From: Paenibacillus pinihumi DSM 23905 = JCM 16419
GTDB lineage: Bacteria > Bacillota > Bacilli > Paenibacillales > Paenibacillaceae
Length of the DNA stretch: 64,000 nucleotides
Direction: 5' to 3'
Assembly: GCF_000422505.1 (NCBI RefSeq)
Contig: NZ_AULX01000026.1
Location: 62,001-126,000 of the forward strand
The position numbers and the translations under genes are program-made. The notes under the pieces were generated by a model. That model worked only from the letters and a program-made list of their open reading frames with translations. It did not search any database and was not told the DNA's origin. Positions 25,685 through 34,744 of this stretch are shown here, piece after piece. The number at the start of each line of letters is the position of its first letter. The stretch's first letter is position 1.

Positions 25685-26509
25685 TTATTCGGATGGCGCA
25701 TGCCGGCCTTGCCACACCTGGTATTGGGAAGCCATCGTCCATACCTTGAGCAGAGCGCGTACCAGATAGAAGGACTGATGCAGGATGAGGGCGAAAAAAC
25801 CTGCCCAGACCAGAGAAACTGCAGATGCAGCCAGTCCGAGCCCAAGGCTGACCGCCAGCAAAATGATCGAGATGCCTGCAAGCGGAATCAGGCAGCGGAG
25901 GGAGGATGTGATGGAATCCCATAGTCCGGTCTTTGCGACTACCCCGAACTGTACCGCCCGGAATAACACATGCAGCAAGCCGCCCCATGCCATCCAGGCT
26001 GCCGCATACGGCAGGAGGTTCATAAGCAGCTGCTCCAGAGAACCGCTGCTATGCAGAAGCAGATTGCCTTTGGAAAGCAGCCACCAGGCAGGAGCGAGCA
26101 GCAGCAGCATTTCAGCTGCGTAAAGGCCGAATACAGGCTTCCATGCCTGCCGAATGCCGCGGAGGAAGTGGGTCCCCCGTTCATCCCTTGTATGATGGAT
26201 CGAGTAGAGCAGACCGGCATGAATGAACGGGGTCATCAACATCCTCGAGAGGAACAGGGCGCCTAGCATCCACAGATAGGGCTCGATCAGGTCCGTTTTG
26301 ACCAGCCGGAACTGGGCTTCCATCAAGAACAGTTTGACCGCTGAATCCGATGGCATCGTGTCCGGGTAACGCTTGAGCAGCGGCATAACAATGGAGTTGA
26401 CACAGCGGTAAAGAAAGAAGCCCCATAGCAGCTGGTACAAAAACAAAAGGATCACGATTGAAAAATGTCGCGTTGACAGCTTCCAGCCTTGCAATAAATG
26501 CTGTTTCAT
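25685..26509 (-). CDS. Polytopic membrane protein of unknown function
   Basis: A 274-residue protein with about five to six hydrophobic segments (near 15-40, 75-105, 130-150, 165-185, 205-245) and little else to identify it. It does not resemble a known transporter by eye. ATG at 26509 is preferred (gaggtgaga before it), although a GTG at 26518 is possible. It begins 11 bp after the M1 peptidase stop codon, so the two are co-transcribed and may act together at the membrane. Confidence 0.7.
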   Translation of the reverse strand: MKQHLLQGWKLSTRHFSIVILLFLYQLLWGFFLYRCVNSIVMPLLKRYPDTMPSDSAVKLFLMEAQFRLVKTDLIEPYLWMLGALFLSRMLMTPFIHAGLLYSIHHTRDERGTHFLRGIRQAWKPVFGLYAAEMLLLLAPAWWLLSKGNLLLHSSGSLEQLLMNLLPYAAAWMAWGGLLHVLFRAVQFGVVAKTGLWDSITSSLRCLIPLAGISIILLAVSLGLGLAASAVSLVWAGFFALILHQSFYLVRALLKVWTMASQYQVWQGRHAPSE

Positions 26510-26519
26510 TATTCTCACC

Positions 26520-28541
26520 TCACCAGCTCAAGGAGCTGAGCAGCCCCTCGATCACTTTGACAATGCTCAAATTCCAGCGCCTGCCCGTCTTGTCCTGAAT
26601 TTCTGCTTTCATGAAGTTGTTGATGCGCTGATTATCCAGCACAATCAGGTTTTCCGGGTCCACGGCTGCAAATGACAGCGGGGCACTGTGAAGCAGCTTG
26701 TATTGAATATGGTTGCTCTGGCCGTCCCATTCCTTGGACAGTGCTGTTCCATCCTTGAATTGAAAGAGGATGGGCACCTGGTTGTAATCTCCGCCATGCT
26801 TGCGAATGAGCACAACCGATTCGTACATGGTCTTCCCGTCCTGCACAACCGGCTCGATATGAATCGACTCTACGGCAAAGTCGGCTGCCATACCGCCGTA
26901 TACATATTGGCGAAAGTAATCGTCCCATTTCTTGCGGCTAACCTGCTCGACAACCCGCTGGAAGTCGGCAGTTGACGGGTTTTTGAACTTATATTTCTGG
27001 AAGTAGGTCCTCATAATTTTCCGCATCGTCTTCTCGCCGACCTGCTTCTCAATATCAACGAGAACAAGTTTGGCCCGCATATATACATTTTCCGCATAAT
27101 GGTCATGATCATGATAGGACCAGGAGAGCTGTTTGAGCGGCGCAGGATCAGTCAAATAGCTGGCTTCCACAAGATGGCGGGGGACGACCCCGTATACGCT
27201 TTCCATCACTTTGTCCTCCGAATAGGAGGTCAGGCCCTCGTCCAGCCATGCTTCCTCAAATTCATTGGAAGCTACCATGCCATACCAGTATTGATGCCCA
27301 ATTTCATGCACGATGACGCGCTCCAGCTCATAGCCCGGATTATCGGTTGCCGCCTCAAATCCCGTTACAAGGGCCGGGTATTCCATGCCCCCGGCTCCAT
27401 TCCCGCCCTTGGGCGGAACGACTATGGACAGAGTTGAATACGGATATTCTCCGTACCATTGAGAGAACTTGGCGAGTGCTGATTTGGCAGCGTGAATATA
27501 GCGGTCCTTCAAATTAATATGCAGCGGGTCCAGGTAGAGCTTGATTTTGACACCGGGGACACCGGGAGCGGAAAACGGCTCCTCCGTATAAATAAAGTCG
27601 GGCGAGGCCGCCCATGCAAAATCATGGACATCATCCGCATAGAATTGGTATGACTTCGTCTTTCCGTCATCCACAACAGATTGGGTCGGGAAGCCGGTTG
27701 CTGCCACAATATAACCCGATGGTACTTTGATTTTCACATTATAAATGCCAAAATCGCTGTAAAATTCCGAGTTGCCGTGATATTGATGCGTATTCCAGCC
27801 TTCCTGTACCCGCCCTCTTGTGCCTGTGGTTTCATATTTGGCAACTTTGGGAAACCATTGGCCGGCCATAATAAAGTCGCCGGAGTAGCCCATGCGGGCA
27901 AATACCTGAGGGAGCTTGACCTGGAACGCCATCTTCAGCGTCACAGACTGGCCGGGACCGACAGGCTGCGGCAGCCGCAGCTTGGCCAGCGTGTGATCTT
28001 GCTCATTGCCGTCGTCCGGCTGTACGTAATGGATGCGCGGCAGCAGGCTTTCACCCTCTGTCGTCTTGAGCGATTCCAGCTTCATATACCCCCGGCTTTT
28101 CTCCGTGGCCTTGTCCTGACGCAGCTTGCCGCCAGATTCCCGCATAAAGGTGCTGTTGCCGGATTCGAACGCATTGGGGTAAAGATGGAAGTACAGGTCG
28201 GATACTTCCCGCTTGCCCGGATTTGTCCAGGTAACAGTCTGCTGGCCGTGCAGCATCTTCTCGTCCTCATGCAGATGGACGTCGATATGATACTCGGCGA
28301 CCCGCTTGCTGAGCGGCTGCTCCTTCGGCGGGATGGCTGTACCCGGAGGCTCGGCTTCGGCCTTACGGGGGGCAGGAGGTTCAGCATTCAGAAGGACGGA
28401 AGCAGCGGTTGCGGGCGCTGGTGCCAGAGCATAGCTGTGCATGGACAGCCAGGCTTCGCCAAAACCCTGCTGGAGGGAAGCACCTAGCAGGACGGCGGTC
28501 ATAATAGTGATGATTATTCCTTTCATGCGGCGTGGGATCAT
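26520..28541 (-). CDS. Secreted/membrane M1-family zinc metallopeptidase
   Basis: Aminopeptidase N-like protein, 673 residues. An N-terminal hydrophobic signal or anchor segment (residues 6-28) is followed by a Pro/Ala-rich linker, a beta-saddle domain ('DVHLHEDEKMLHGQQTVTW') and the catalytic domain. Zinc ligands are His and His of VHEIGH and the downstream Glu in 'EEAWLDEGL', 18 residues further. The substrate-anchoring motif is GGMEYPA in place of the classical GAMEN. The start at 28541 has gggaggt upstream. It forms a two-gene operon with a membrane protein. The substrate is not known; a role in peptide processing outside the cell is likely. Confidence 0.9.
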   Translation of the reverse strand: MIPRRMKGIIITIMTAVLLGASLQQGFGEAWLSMHSYALAPAPATAASVLLNAEPPAPRKAEAEPPGTAIPPKEQPLSKRVAEYHIDVHLHEDEKMLHGQQTVTWTNPGKREVSDLYFHLYPNAFESGNSTFMRESGGKLRQDKATEKSRGYMKLESLKTTEGESLLPRIHYVQPDDGNEQDHTLAKLRLPQPVGPGQSVTLKMAFQVKLPQVFARMGYSGDFIMAGQWFPKVAKYETTGTRGRVQEGWNTHQYHGNSEFYSDFGIYNVKIKVPSGYIVAATGFPTQSVVDDGKTKSYQFYADDVHDFAWAASPDFIYTEEPFSAPGVPGVKIKLYLDPLHINLKDRYIHAAKSALAKFSQWYGEYPYSTLSIVVPPKGGNGAGGMEYPALVTGFEAATDNPGYELERVIVHEIGHQYWYGMVASNEFEEAWLDEGLTSYSEDKVMESVYGVVPRHLVEASYLTDPAPLKQLSWSYHDHDHYAENVYMRAKLVLVDIEKQVGEKTMRKIMRTYFQKYKFKNPSTADFQRVVEQVSRKKWDDYFRQYVYGGMAADFAVESIHIEPVVQDGKTMYESVVLIRKHGGDYNQVPILFQFKDGTALSKEWDGQSNHIQYKLLHSAPLSFAAVDPENLIVLDNQRINNFMKAEIQDKTGRRWNLSIVKVIEGLLSSLSW

Positions 28542-28725
28542 TCGTCAATTACCTCCCGTTGACAAGCATCTACAGCATGTATATGTTGGCTTTTCCCGGA
28601 TTATTAGCTAAAATGGAATTATTCTGAGGACAGCCTGTAAAGCCGCGCCATGAGCGGATTTTGCAGACGGGAAGCATGACTTGCACGGCGCCTTGGAGAA
28701 CGCATTTGAAAGGGGTGTGCCCGCT

Positions 28726-29238
28726 ATGACGGAGCAAGGCAATCAGCCGGAGAAGAAGGAAAAGAAATCGCTGGCGCTTAACGTAGTCAGCAATAAGGAG
28801 CATAAGGGATTTGGGGCAGGATCGATTGATCTGAATTCCGTATCCTGCATTATTATAGATGGCGATGAGGCATACATTGATATCGGGGCGATGCATGCCA
28901 AGAGCAAGATCGAGCGCCGGATTAAATTCAGCACCAATAAAGAAGATGTCCCGAACGGCCGTCAATGCTGGATTGTATGGGTAGCGGTAGACCGTAATGA
29001 AACCGGCTCATACTACGCCGGGGCAACGGCTTGCGAGATGTGGATTGATACCGAGGCGCGCCGCGGCTGGAAGATTCTTGCCGATCATGTCAACCGGCTC
29101 GACTATGCGATCAAACGCCGGATCATGGTTGACAACCTTGGGCCGAAGGAGCAGGGACTGCTGCGTGATTTGCTCATCCAGCATAATGAGGAATGGTGGA
29201 ACAATTCCGAGGGGGTCAAGACGGCGCTGGAAGGCTGA
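28726..29238 (+). CDS. ywhD: YwhD family protein
   Basis: A 170-residue cytoplasmic protein matching the YwhD family (PF08741): 'GFGAGSIDLNSVSCIIIDG', 'YIDIGAMHAKSKIERRIKF' and 'VDRNETGSYYAGATACEM' (each part of a continuous conserved core). The function is unknown. ATG at 28726 follows gaaagggg; an in-frame ATG 15 codons upstream has no Shine-Dalgarno. In Bacillus subtilis ywhD neighbours pbpG, speE and speB; here those genes lie 13-17 kb away, with the 29.5-42.2 kb region in between. Confidence 0.88.
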   Translation: MTEQGNQPEKKEKKSLALNVVSNKEHKGFGAGSIDLNSVSCIIIDGDEAYIDIGAMHAKSKIERRIKFSTNKEDVPNGRQCWIVWVAVDRNETGSYYAGATACEMWIDTEARRGWKILADHVNRLDYAIKRRIMVDNLGPKEQGLLRDLLIQHNEEWWNNSEGVKTALEG

Positions 29239-29311
29239 CGGCTGCCTGAACAGTGTTTTTCCGTTTAGAAGCAGATCAGGAATGCTGCCGGTTATCATGG
29301 ACTATACGATT

Positions 29312-29354
29312 AAGGGACCACAAGCATCTTTTGTATGCTTCGGTCCCTTTTTTT
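29312..29354 (+). terminator. Terminator of ywhD
   Basis: AAGGGACC pairs with GGTCCCTT, with an inner AGCAT/ATGCT helix, followed by a T7 run. It lies 73 bp after the ywhD stop codon. Confidence 0.85.
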
Positions 29355-29521
29355 AATTTTTTCAGCAAGCGATATTGCTTTTAAATGGCTTCTTTAATTT
29401 AAAATGGCCTTATATTTTCCCTGTCCGGATTGGGATATACTTGAAGCTGCACCCAGCCAACGGGCTGCCCGGCAGCCTGTGAGGCATAATCCGATTCATT
29501 CACGAAAGGGGAATCTCACAC

Positions 29522-30289
29522 ATGAAAAAAGAACAAATCGGAGCCCAGCTCTATACTGTCAGAGACTTTACCCGCACGGCAGAGGATTTGAACATAGCGC
29601 TGAAAAAAATCAAAGCGATTGGATACGCATCTGTTCAAGTGTCAGCAATCGGCCCGATTGCCCCGGAGATCGTCAAGGAATTGGCGGATGAGAACGGACT
29701 TGCGATTTGCGCTACGCACACCTCCTTTGACAAGCTGCGCGGGAGTCTGGCCCAGGTAATTGATGAGCACCAGCTGTGGGACTGCCGTTATGTCGGTCTT
29801 GGCGCGATACCGGATGCCTACCGTACTTCGATTGAAGGGTATAAGAAGTTCGCCGAGGAGACGGCTGCAATTGCTGCGGAACTGGATCAGGCCGGCCTGC
29901 AATTTATTTATCATAACCATCATTTCGAGTTTGAAAAGTATGGCGGGCAGCCCAGCGGAATGGATACGCTGCTGACTGCAACGGATCCGCAAACCTTCGG
30001 CTTTGAGCTCGATTTGTACTGGATACAGGCTGCAGGTGCAGATCCTGAGCAATGGATTCACAAGGTGAACGGGAGGATGGCTGTCGTCCATTTGAAGGAT
30101 ATGGGCGTTCATCAGGGAAGAGTGCTCACCGCAGAAATTGGGGAAGGCAATATGGACTACAAAAAGCTGATACAGGCATGCCGGGATACCGGTGTGGAGT
30201 GGTATGTGGTGGAGCAGGATGAATGCATTCGCGACCCGTTTGAGAGCCTTGCGATCAGCTATCGCAATTTGCAGGCATTTCTGGATTAG
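29522..30289 (+). CDS. Sugar phosphate isomerase/epimerase (xylose isomerase-like TIM barrel)
   Basis: A 255-residue AP-endonuclease-2-type TIM barrel, the family of IolE, IolI and many sugar isomerases and epimerases. Visible motifs are 'IGAQLYTVRDFTRT' at strand 1, 'LQFIYHNHHFEFE' with the His/Glu metal ligands, 'GFELDLYWIQAAG' (Glu/Asp metal ligand), 'VVHLKDM' and 'EIGEGNMDY'. Full length. The Shine-Dalgarno is aaagggg. It is a single gene between a terminator and a divergently placed AraC gene; the substrate cannot be deduced. Confidence 0.85.
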   Translation: MKKEQIGAQLYTVRDFTRTAEDLNIALKKIKAIGYASVQVSAIGPIAPEIVKELADENGLAICATHTSFDKLRGSLAQVIDEHQLWDCRYVGLGAIPDAYRTSIEGYKKFAEETAAIAAELDQAGLQFIYHNHHFEFEKYGGQPSGMDTLLTATDPQTFGFELDLYWIQAAGADPEQWIHKVNGRMAVVHLKDMGVHQGRVLTAEIGEGNMDYKKLIQACRDTGVEWYVVEQDECIRDPFESLAISYRNLQAFLD

Positions 30290-30452
30290 CCAGTTATTTA
30301 CCGCCCGGGGACGTTGGAAGACCGCACTATATCTCAGTTTGAAATATAAGAACGCTATTAAGCCGCGCATTCTTGTATTTCTATGTGACACGCTGCTGCC
30401 AGAGATGGTGTTCAGTGTTCACGTAAGACTGTGATGTGATGCGGTCTTTTTG

Positions 30453-31358
30453 CTATTCCCTTGTCCAGGTAAAGCGCTGACGGTATTTGCGCGGAGACAT
30501 CCCCTCAATTTTCGTGAAGGAGGAGGTGAAGTAGGCCGGATGGTTGAATCCGACTTCCTCGGCGATCCGTTCCACAGTCAGATTGGTTTGCAACAACAGC
30601 AGCTTGGCCTGCTCGATTCTGATCCGAAGCTGGTAGACTGCGGGCGGGCAGCCGAATACCTTTTGCATACACCGGGCGATATAGACGGGATGAAAGTTAA
30701 TGCTCTCCCCGAGCTTCTTGGCTGAGAAGCTCTCTTTATAGTGTTCCCGCAAGTAGGAGGCGGCGCGTTCGGCACAGACGGATTGCGGAGACGGAGTTCC
30801 GGTGCCGAGTGAAGCTGACAGCAGAATAATGACTTCCTGGAACAGCGCCTGCTGCTTGAGCCGGATGCCGGACAGATGTATACTCTGGTCCATCTTGATC
30901 AGCTCGTCGATGGTATCGGTTAACTTCTGAGGCTGTACCAGCTTGACGAATTGAGGGAGTGCTACCGTATAGGAGGTTGCGGAGAACGGGGAGATCGGTA
31001 CATGCCGCTGTGCCTCCTCTTCGGGGGACATATACTCCCGCTCCTGTCTATAAGTTTCTTCCTCGATCGCTGTCCAGTCCCCGAGAATATTGAAATGCAC
31101 CCAGTAGTGGGTTGTCTTTTCCAGGCAGCCTGAGAAGGCGTAATGATGCTTGTCGGGACGCAGCAGCAGCGCATGGCCTTCGGAGACATTATAATCCTGG
31201 CCGTCCTCTCCGACGTACAGGCAGCCCCTTGTCACAACCAGAAGATCAAAGACCCCGATGTTTTGGCGGTTCGGATGCCTCGCGCCGACCGGCATCGGCG
31301 TCTTGCCGCTCACGATGTAGTGCGGAAGCGGCGGCGCTGTGAATTGAATAACGGACAT
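30453..31358 (-). CDS. AraC-family transcriptional regulator
   Basis: A 301-residue regulator. The N-terminal cupin-type sensor domain ('FDLLVVTRGCLYVGEDGQ', 'GHALLLRPDKHHYAFSG') normally binds a sugar or related effector. The C-terminal pair of helix-turn-helices (residues about 200-298) carries 'HPVYIARCMQKVFG' and the signature 'VERIAEEVGFNHPAYFTSSFTK' in part. It is transcribed divergently from the MATE exporter gene 161 bp away and is convergent with the sugar isomerase gene, so either could be its target. Shine-Dalgarno ggagg. Confidence 0.9.
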   Translation of the reverse strand: MSVIQFTAPPLPHYIVSGKTPMPVGARHPNRQNIGVFDLLVVTRGCLYVGEDGQDYNVSEGHALLLRPDKHHYAFSGCLEKTTHYWVHFNILGDWTAIEEETYRQEREYMSPEEEAQRHVPISPFSATSYTVALPQFVKLVQPQKLTDTIDELIKMDQSIHLSGIRLKQQALFQEVIILLSASLGTGTPSPQSVCAERAASYLREHYKESFSAKKLGESINFHPVYIARCMQKVFGCPPAVYQLRIRIEQAKLLLLQTNLTVERIAEEVGFNHPAYFTSSFTKIEGMSPRKYRQRFTWTRE

Positions 31359-31446
31359 GAAGAGGCCTCCATATTGCGATTAATTTCCGGTTGGAATATT
31401 GAAAGATTGGGTTGGTTATTTGATACATCGGATTGAGTATACCATC

Positions 31447-31452
31447 TATAAT
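31447..31452 (+). promoter_or_regulatory. -10 element upstream of the MATE exporter
   Basis: A perfect TATAAT 68 bp before the MATE start codon, in the divergent AraC-MATE region. A -35 hexamer is not obvious, which would suit an activator-dependent promoter. Confidence 0.4.
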
Positions 31453-31519
31453 GTGTTTCAGGCTAATAAGATAATAACGGGGATGCGAATCCCTTCTTAA
31501 GCATCAGGAGGTTGTAATA

Positions 31520-32932
31520 ATGATAAATCAAGACAAGAAGGAAAAAAATAAATTTTCCCTGTGGCTGTTGGCCTGGCCGATTTTTATTGAACTGTTCCTC
31601 CAGTTTTTGCTGGGGACGGTCGATACCTTGATGGTCAGCCGGATATCCGATAATGCCGTTGCAGTAGTAGGGATATCCAACCAGCTCTTCAATGCGCTTA
31701 CGACACTGTTTGCTACAGTAGCGAGCGGGGCGGGCATTGTCATTGCCCAGAAGCTCGGGTCACGACGCGAGGATGATGCGCGTACGGTTGCCATTATCGC
31801 TTTTAAGGTAACGGCTCTGATCGGGCTTGGGTTAAGTGTTTTGCTAGCCGTAGCGCCGCGTCCGATCGCAGTCATGCTGCAATTGTCACCGGATTTGCTG
31901 CCGCTGGCGGAGATTTATATCTCCATTGTCGGCGGAGGAATGATACTGGCTGCGATCATGACAACGCTCAGCACAGCGATCCGCAGCACAGGCAATACCA
32001 AAGCGCCGATGTATACGGCGGTCGGCATGAATATCATTCATATTATCCTGAACTATTGTTTTATATTCGGCGCACTGGGCATCCCGCAAATGGGGCTGAC
32101 CGGGGTGGCAATTTCTACGGTTGCCAGCCGGCTGATTGCTACGCTTGTGCTGCTGGTTATTTTCCTGGGTGCGTTCCAACGCAGAATCGGGATCAAGGAT
32201 ATCCGGGTATTTGACGGCAAGCTGTTTAAAGAAGTGATGACGATCGGCTGGCCGCTTGGGGTCAGCATGGCTAACTGGGTATTTTCGCAATTGGCGATTT
32301 TCTCGTTCCTGGCCATCCTCGGTCCGCTGGAGCTGGCAGCCAGAACATATATGAATACGCTGGAATCCTTCTGCTTTCTACTTGGTTATTCTCTGGCACT
32401 CGCTGCGCAGATTCAGATTGCCCACTTGTACGGGGCAGGCAAGACCAAGGAGGCTTACAGCTCGGTATACCGGGCGCTTGCTGTCGGCCTGCCGCTGGTT
32501 ACCATCAATGCCTTGATCGTTGTTCTGCTGGGCAAGCACGTGCTCAGCCTGTTCACAAGCGACAGCGAAATATTGGCCCTTTGTGCGTCGATGCTGTGGC
32601 TTAATCTGCTGCTGCAGCCGGGCAAAATGATTAATATGGCGCTCGGCAATGCACTCAATGCAGTCGGGGATACCCGTTTTACGATGGTGGTCTCGCTGTT
32701 CACAATGTGGATCGTTGCGACAGGTCTTTCCTATTATTTTGGCGTATCCCTGGGCTGGGGAATTGTCGCCATCTATGGTTGCATGATTGCGGATGAATAT
32801 TTGCGCGGCGTTATGTCCTTCTTCCGTTGGAGAGGACGCAAATATTTGAAGACCAAGGAAGAAGCGCTCAAACGGGAGCAAGGGCTGGCTGCTGGACGTA
32901 CATCTGAGTCAGGAATCCTTGCAGAAGCTTAA
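31520..32932 (+). CDS. MATE-family multidrug/metabolite exporter
   Basis: Cation-coupled efflux protein of 470 residues with twelve predicted helices in two homologous halves. Family motifs include 'QFLLGTVDTLMVSRISDNAV' (in part), 'ATVASGAGIVIAQKLGSRRED' (in part), 'IRSTGNTKAPM' in the first half and 'QIAHLYGAGKTKEA' in the second. The Shine-Dalgarno aggaggt is well placed. It is divergent from an AraC regulator and lies 0.8 kb upstream of the acyl biosynthetic operon, so it could export that operon's product, though a terminator separates them. Confidence 0.93.
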   Translation: MINQDKKEKNKFSLWLLAWPIFIELFLQFLLGTVDTLMVSRISDNAVAVVGISNQLFNALTTLFATVASGAGIVIAQKLGSRREDDARTVAIIAFKVTALIGLGLSVLLAVAPRPIAVMLQLSPDLLPLAEIYISIVGGGMILAAIMTTLSTAIRSTGNTKAPMYTAVGMNIIHIILNYCFIFGALGIPQMGLTGVAISTVASRLIATLVLLVIFLGAFQRRIGIKDIRVFDGKLFKEVMTIGWPLGVSMANWVFSQLAIFSFLAILGPLELAARTYMNTLESFCFLLGYSLALAAQIQIAHLYGAGKTKEAYSSVYRALAVGLPLVTINALIVVLLGKHVLSLFTSDSEILALCASMLWLNLLLQPGKMINMALGNALNAVGDTRFTMVVSLFTMWIVATGLSYYFGVSLGWGIVAIYGCMIADEYLRGVMSFFRWRGRKYLKTKEEALKREQGLAAGRTSESGILAEA

Positions 32933-32957
32933 TTGAATACGAATTGAAAAGAACTAT

Positions 32958-32993
32958 AGAAAAGGCGGGCATCGAAGGATGTCCGCCTTTTCT
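32958..32993 (+). terminator. Terminator of the MATE gene
   Basis: AAAAGGCGGGCATC pairs with GATGTCCGCCTTTT around a four-base loop. The right arm ends in TTTT, 27 bp after the stop codon. Confidence 0.85.
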
Positions 32994-33092
32994 GTTGAAG
33001 TATTAAGAGTAGAGTTGCAGGCATAACCAAGGTGAATGAACCGTTTGCAGAATGTTTAATGGAAAATAAGGTGTGGCTGAAGGGACCGATTC

Positions 33093-33482
33093 ATGAAAGC
33101 GAGATTGCTTTATTTCATTTTTGTAGTGGCTGCAATTGCAGCTGGGCTTGCTTCGAGAGCTTATCAAGAATATTTGCCGTTGTTTGTTTCCCGTCACTTC
33201 GGGGATGCATTGTGGGCTGTGATGATCTATTTCGGTCTGCGGATGCTTCTGCCGCGGTACCGTCTTCTTCATTCGTTCGGTCTGGCGCTCCTGTTATGTT
33301 TTTCCATTGAATTCAGCCAGCTCTATCAGGCAGAATGGATCCATCATATTCGATCGACTACGCTGGGAGCCCTCGTTTTGGGGAAGGGCTTCTTATTTAT
33401 AGACCTTGTCCGCTACACGGCAGGGATCATTGCAGCATGGCTGCTGGATCGTTATCTGTTGAAGGTACAGCAGCAAATGTAG
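33093..33482 (+). CDS. DUF2809 membrane protein
   Basis: A 129-residue protein with four predicted membrane helices. The conserved features of DUF2809 are visible: 'LASRAYQEYLP' after the first helix, 'GDALWAVMIYFGLRML' and the motif 'FSIEFSQLYQAEWI'. The function of the family is unknown. ATG has the Shine-Dalgarno gaaggga. The gap to the next gene (260 bp) contains a CCGGGC/GCCCGG hairpin at about 33512-33532, a weak terminator at best, and the probable promoter of the following operon. Confidence 0.75.
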   Translation: MKARLLYFIFVVAAIAAGLASRAYQEYLPLFVSRHFGDALWAVMIYFGLRMLLPRYRLLHSFGLALLLCFSIEFSQLYQAEWIHHIRSTTLGALVLGKGFLFIDLVRYTAGIIAAWLLDRYLLKVQQQM

Positions 33483-33610
33483 CTGAATGGCCATGGCCCA
33501 TTGTATGAAGCCGGCCGGGCACACATGCCCGGATACAACAATAATGGACATGCGGTGCGTTAGCGGAAGTTAAAAAATGATTAAAAAGTGTAAGACTAGG
33601 ATTCCGGTAA

Positions 33611-33640
33611 CTGTCAGAACCCGCCATTCTTCGATAAAAT
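33611..33640 (+). promoter_or_regulatory. Possible promoter of the acyl biosynthetic operon
   Basis: CTGTCA (33611-33616), 18 bp, TAAAAT (33635-33640), about 100 bp before the ketoacyl synthase gene. It is a weak match to the sigma-A consensus and no operator is evident. Confidence 0.3.
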
Positions 33641-33742
33641 GATATTCGTATAGAAGCGGGCCGTTAGAAGGCGCAAGCAGAGCAGGATATGAACATGCAC
33701 AGTTGTACTGCCAGGTTTCACGGGATAAGGAGAGAGTTCAAC

Positions 33743-34744
33743 ATGCAGCATAGACGCGTGAAAATTTTGGGCACCGGCAAACATTTGCCCGAGAAGATCG
33801 TGACGGATGAGGAATTGGATGAGAGACTTGGTGTTCCTTCCGGATGGGTAAGCAAAGTAACTGGCGTAGGCATGCGGCACTATGTCTCGGGAGGGGAGAC
33901 ATCCTCCATGATGGGAGCTAGGGCTGCGGAAGCGGCCTTGAAGGCGGCCGGATTGGGCTTTTCAGATATCGATTGTCTCGTATGTACAAGCGGGACGAAG
34001 GAGCAGCCCCTGCCCAGCACCGCTGTTCTGATTCAGCGGGCGATGGGACAGGAGGATTCCGGGGTCCCTGCATTTGATCTCGATTCGACCTGCCTGAGCT
34101 TCGTCACCGGGCTGGATGTCATGTCCTATATGGTCGCTGCCGGGCGATACCGTCACGTTCTGCTGGTGTCCTCGGAGATTGCATCTGTGGGCCTGAACTG
34201 GGCGGAGAAGGAGAGTGCCGCCCTGTTCGGAGACGGGGCCGCCGCGGCTGTCATCGGGCCTGCTGAGGAGGGGGAGTGCTCTGCTATTGTACATGCGTCA
34301 TTAAAGACGTACAGCAAAGGAGCGCATTATTCTGAAATTCGTGGCGGGGGCAGCCGGCTTCATGCACAACAGTATTCAGAGCAGTCGGCTGATTCTTATT
34401 TGTTCCATATGGATGGACAAGGCATCTTCCGCATGGCTTCGCGCCTGCTGCCGGAATTTATCGGTGAGCTGCTGGAGAAATCTGGAACGCGGTTGGAAGA
34501 TTTTCGCCTCGTTATTCCCCACCAGGGAAGCGCCATGGCGATGCGTCTGCTGCGCAAGAAGCTGGGAATCTCTGAACATCAGTTCCTTGACATTACACGG
34601 CATCACGGCAATACAATCTCTGCATCGATTCCAATGGGGCTGCATGAGGCGATTGCGAGTGGACGAATTAGCCGCGGGGACCGGATTCTATTGATCGGAA
34701 CAGCGGCAGGCCTGTCGCTTGGGGGAATGGTCATTGATTATTGA
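33743..34744 (+). CDS. 3-oxoacyl-ACP synthase III family protein (FabH/OleA-like)
   Basis: Thiolase-fold condensing enzyme of 333 residues, which joins an acyl-CoA or acyl-ACP to a second acyl or malonyl unit. The catalytic triad is intact: Cys in 'DLDSTCLSF', His in 'VIPHQGS' and Asn in 'HHGNTISASIP'. 'FGDGAAAAVIG' and the final Gly-rich 'GTAAGLSLGGM' are family features. ATG at 33743 follows aaggagag and is preferred over one 18 codons earlier. It is the first gene of an operon with no fatty-acid-synthesis genes around it, so a specialised rather than housekeeping FabH role is likely. Confidence 0.9.
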   Translation: MQHRRVKILGTGKHLPEKIVTDEELDERLGVPSGWVSKVTGVGMRHYVSGGETSSMMGARAAEAALKAAGLGFSDIDCLVCTSGTKEQPLPSTAVLIQRAMGQEDSGVPAFDLDSTCLSFVTGLDVMSYMVAAGRYRHVLLVSSEIASVGLNWAEKESAALFGDGAAAAVIGPAEEGECSAIVHASLKTYSKGAHYSEIRGGGSRLHAQQYSEQSADSYLFHMDGQGIFRMASRLLPEFIGELLEKSGTRLEDFRLVIPHQGSAMAMRLLRKKLGISEHQFLDITRHHGNTISASIPMGLHEAIASGRISRGDRILLIGTAAGLSLGGMVIDY

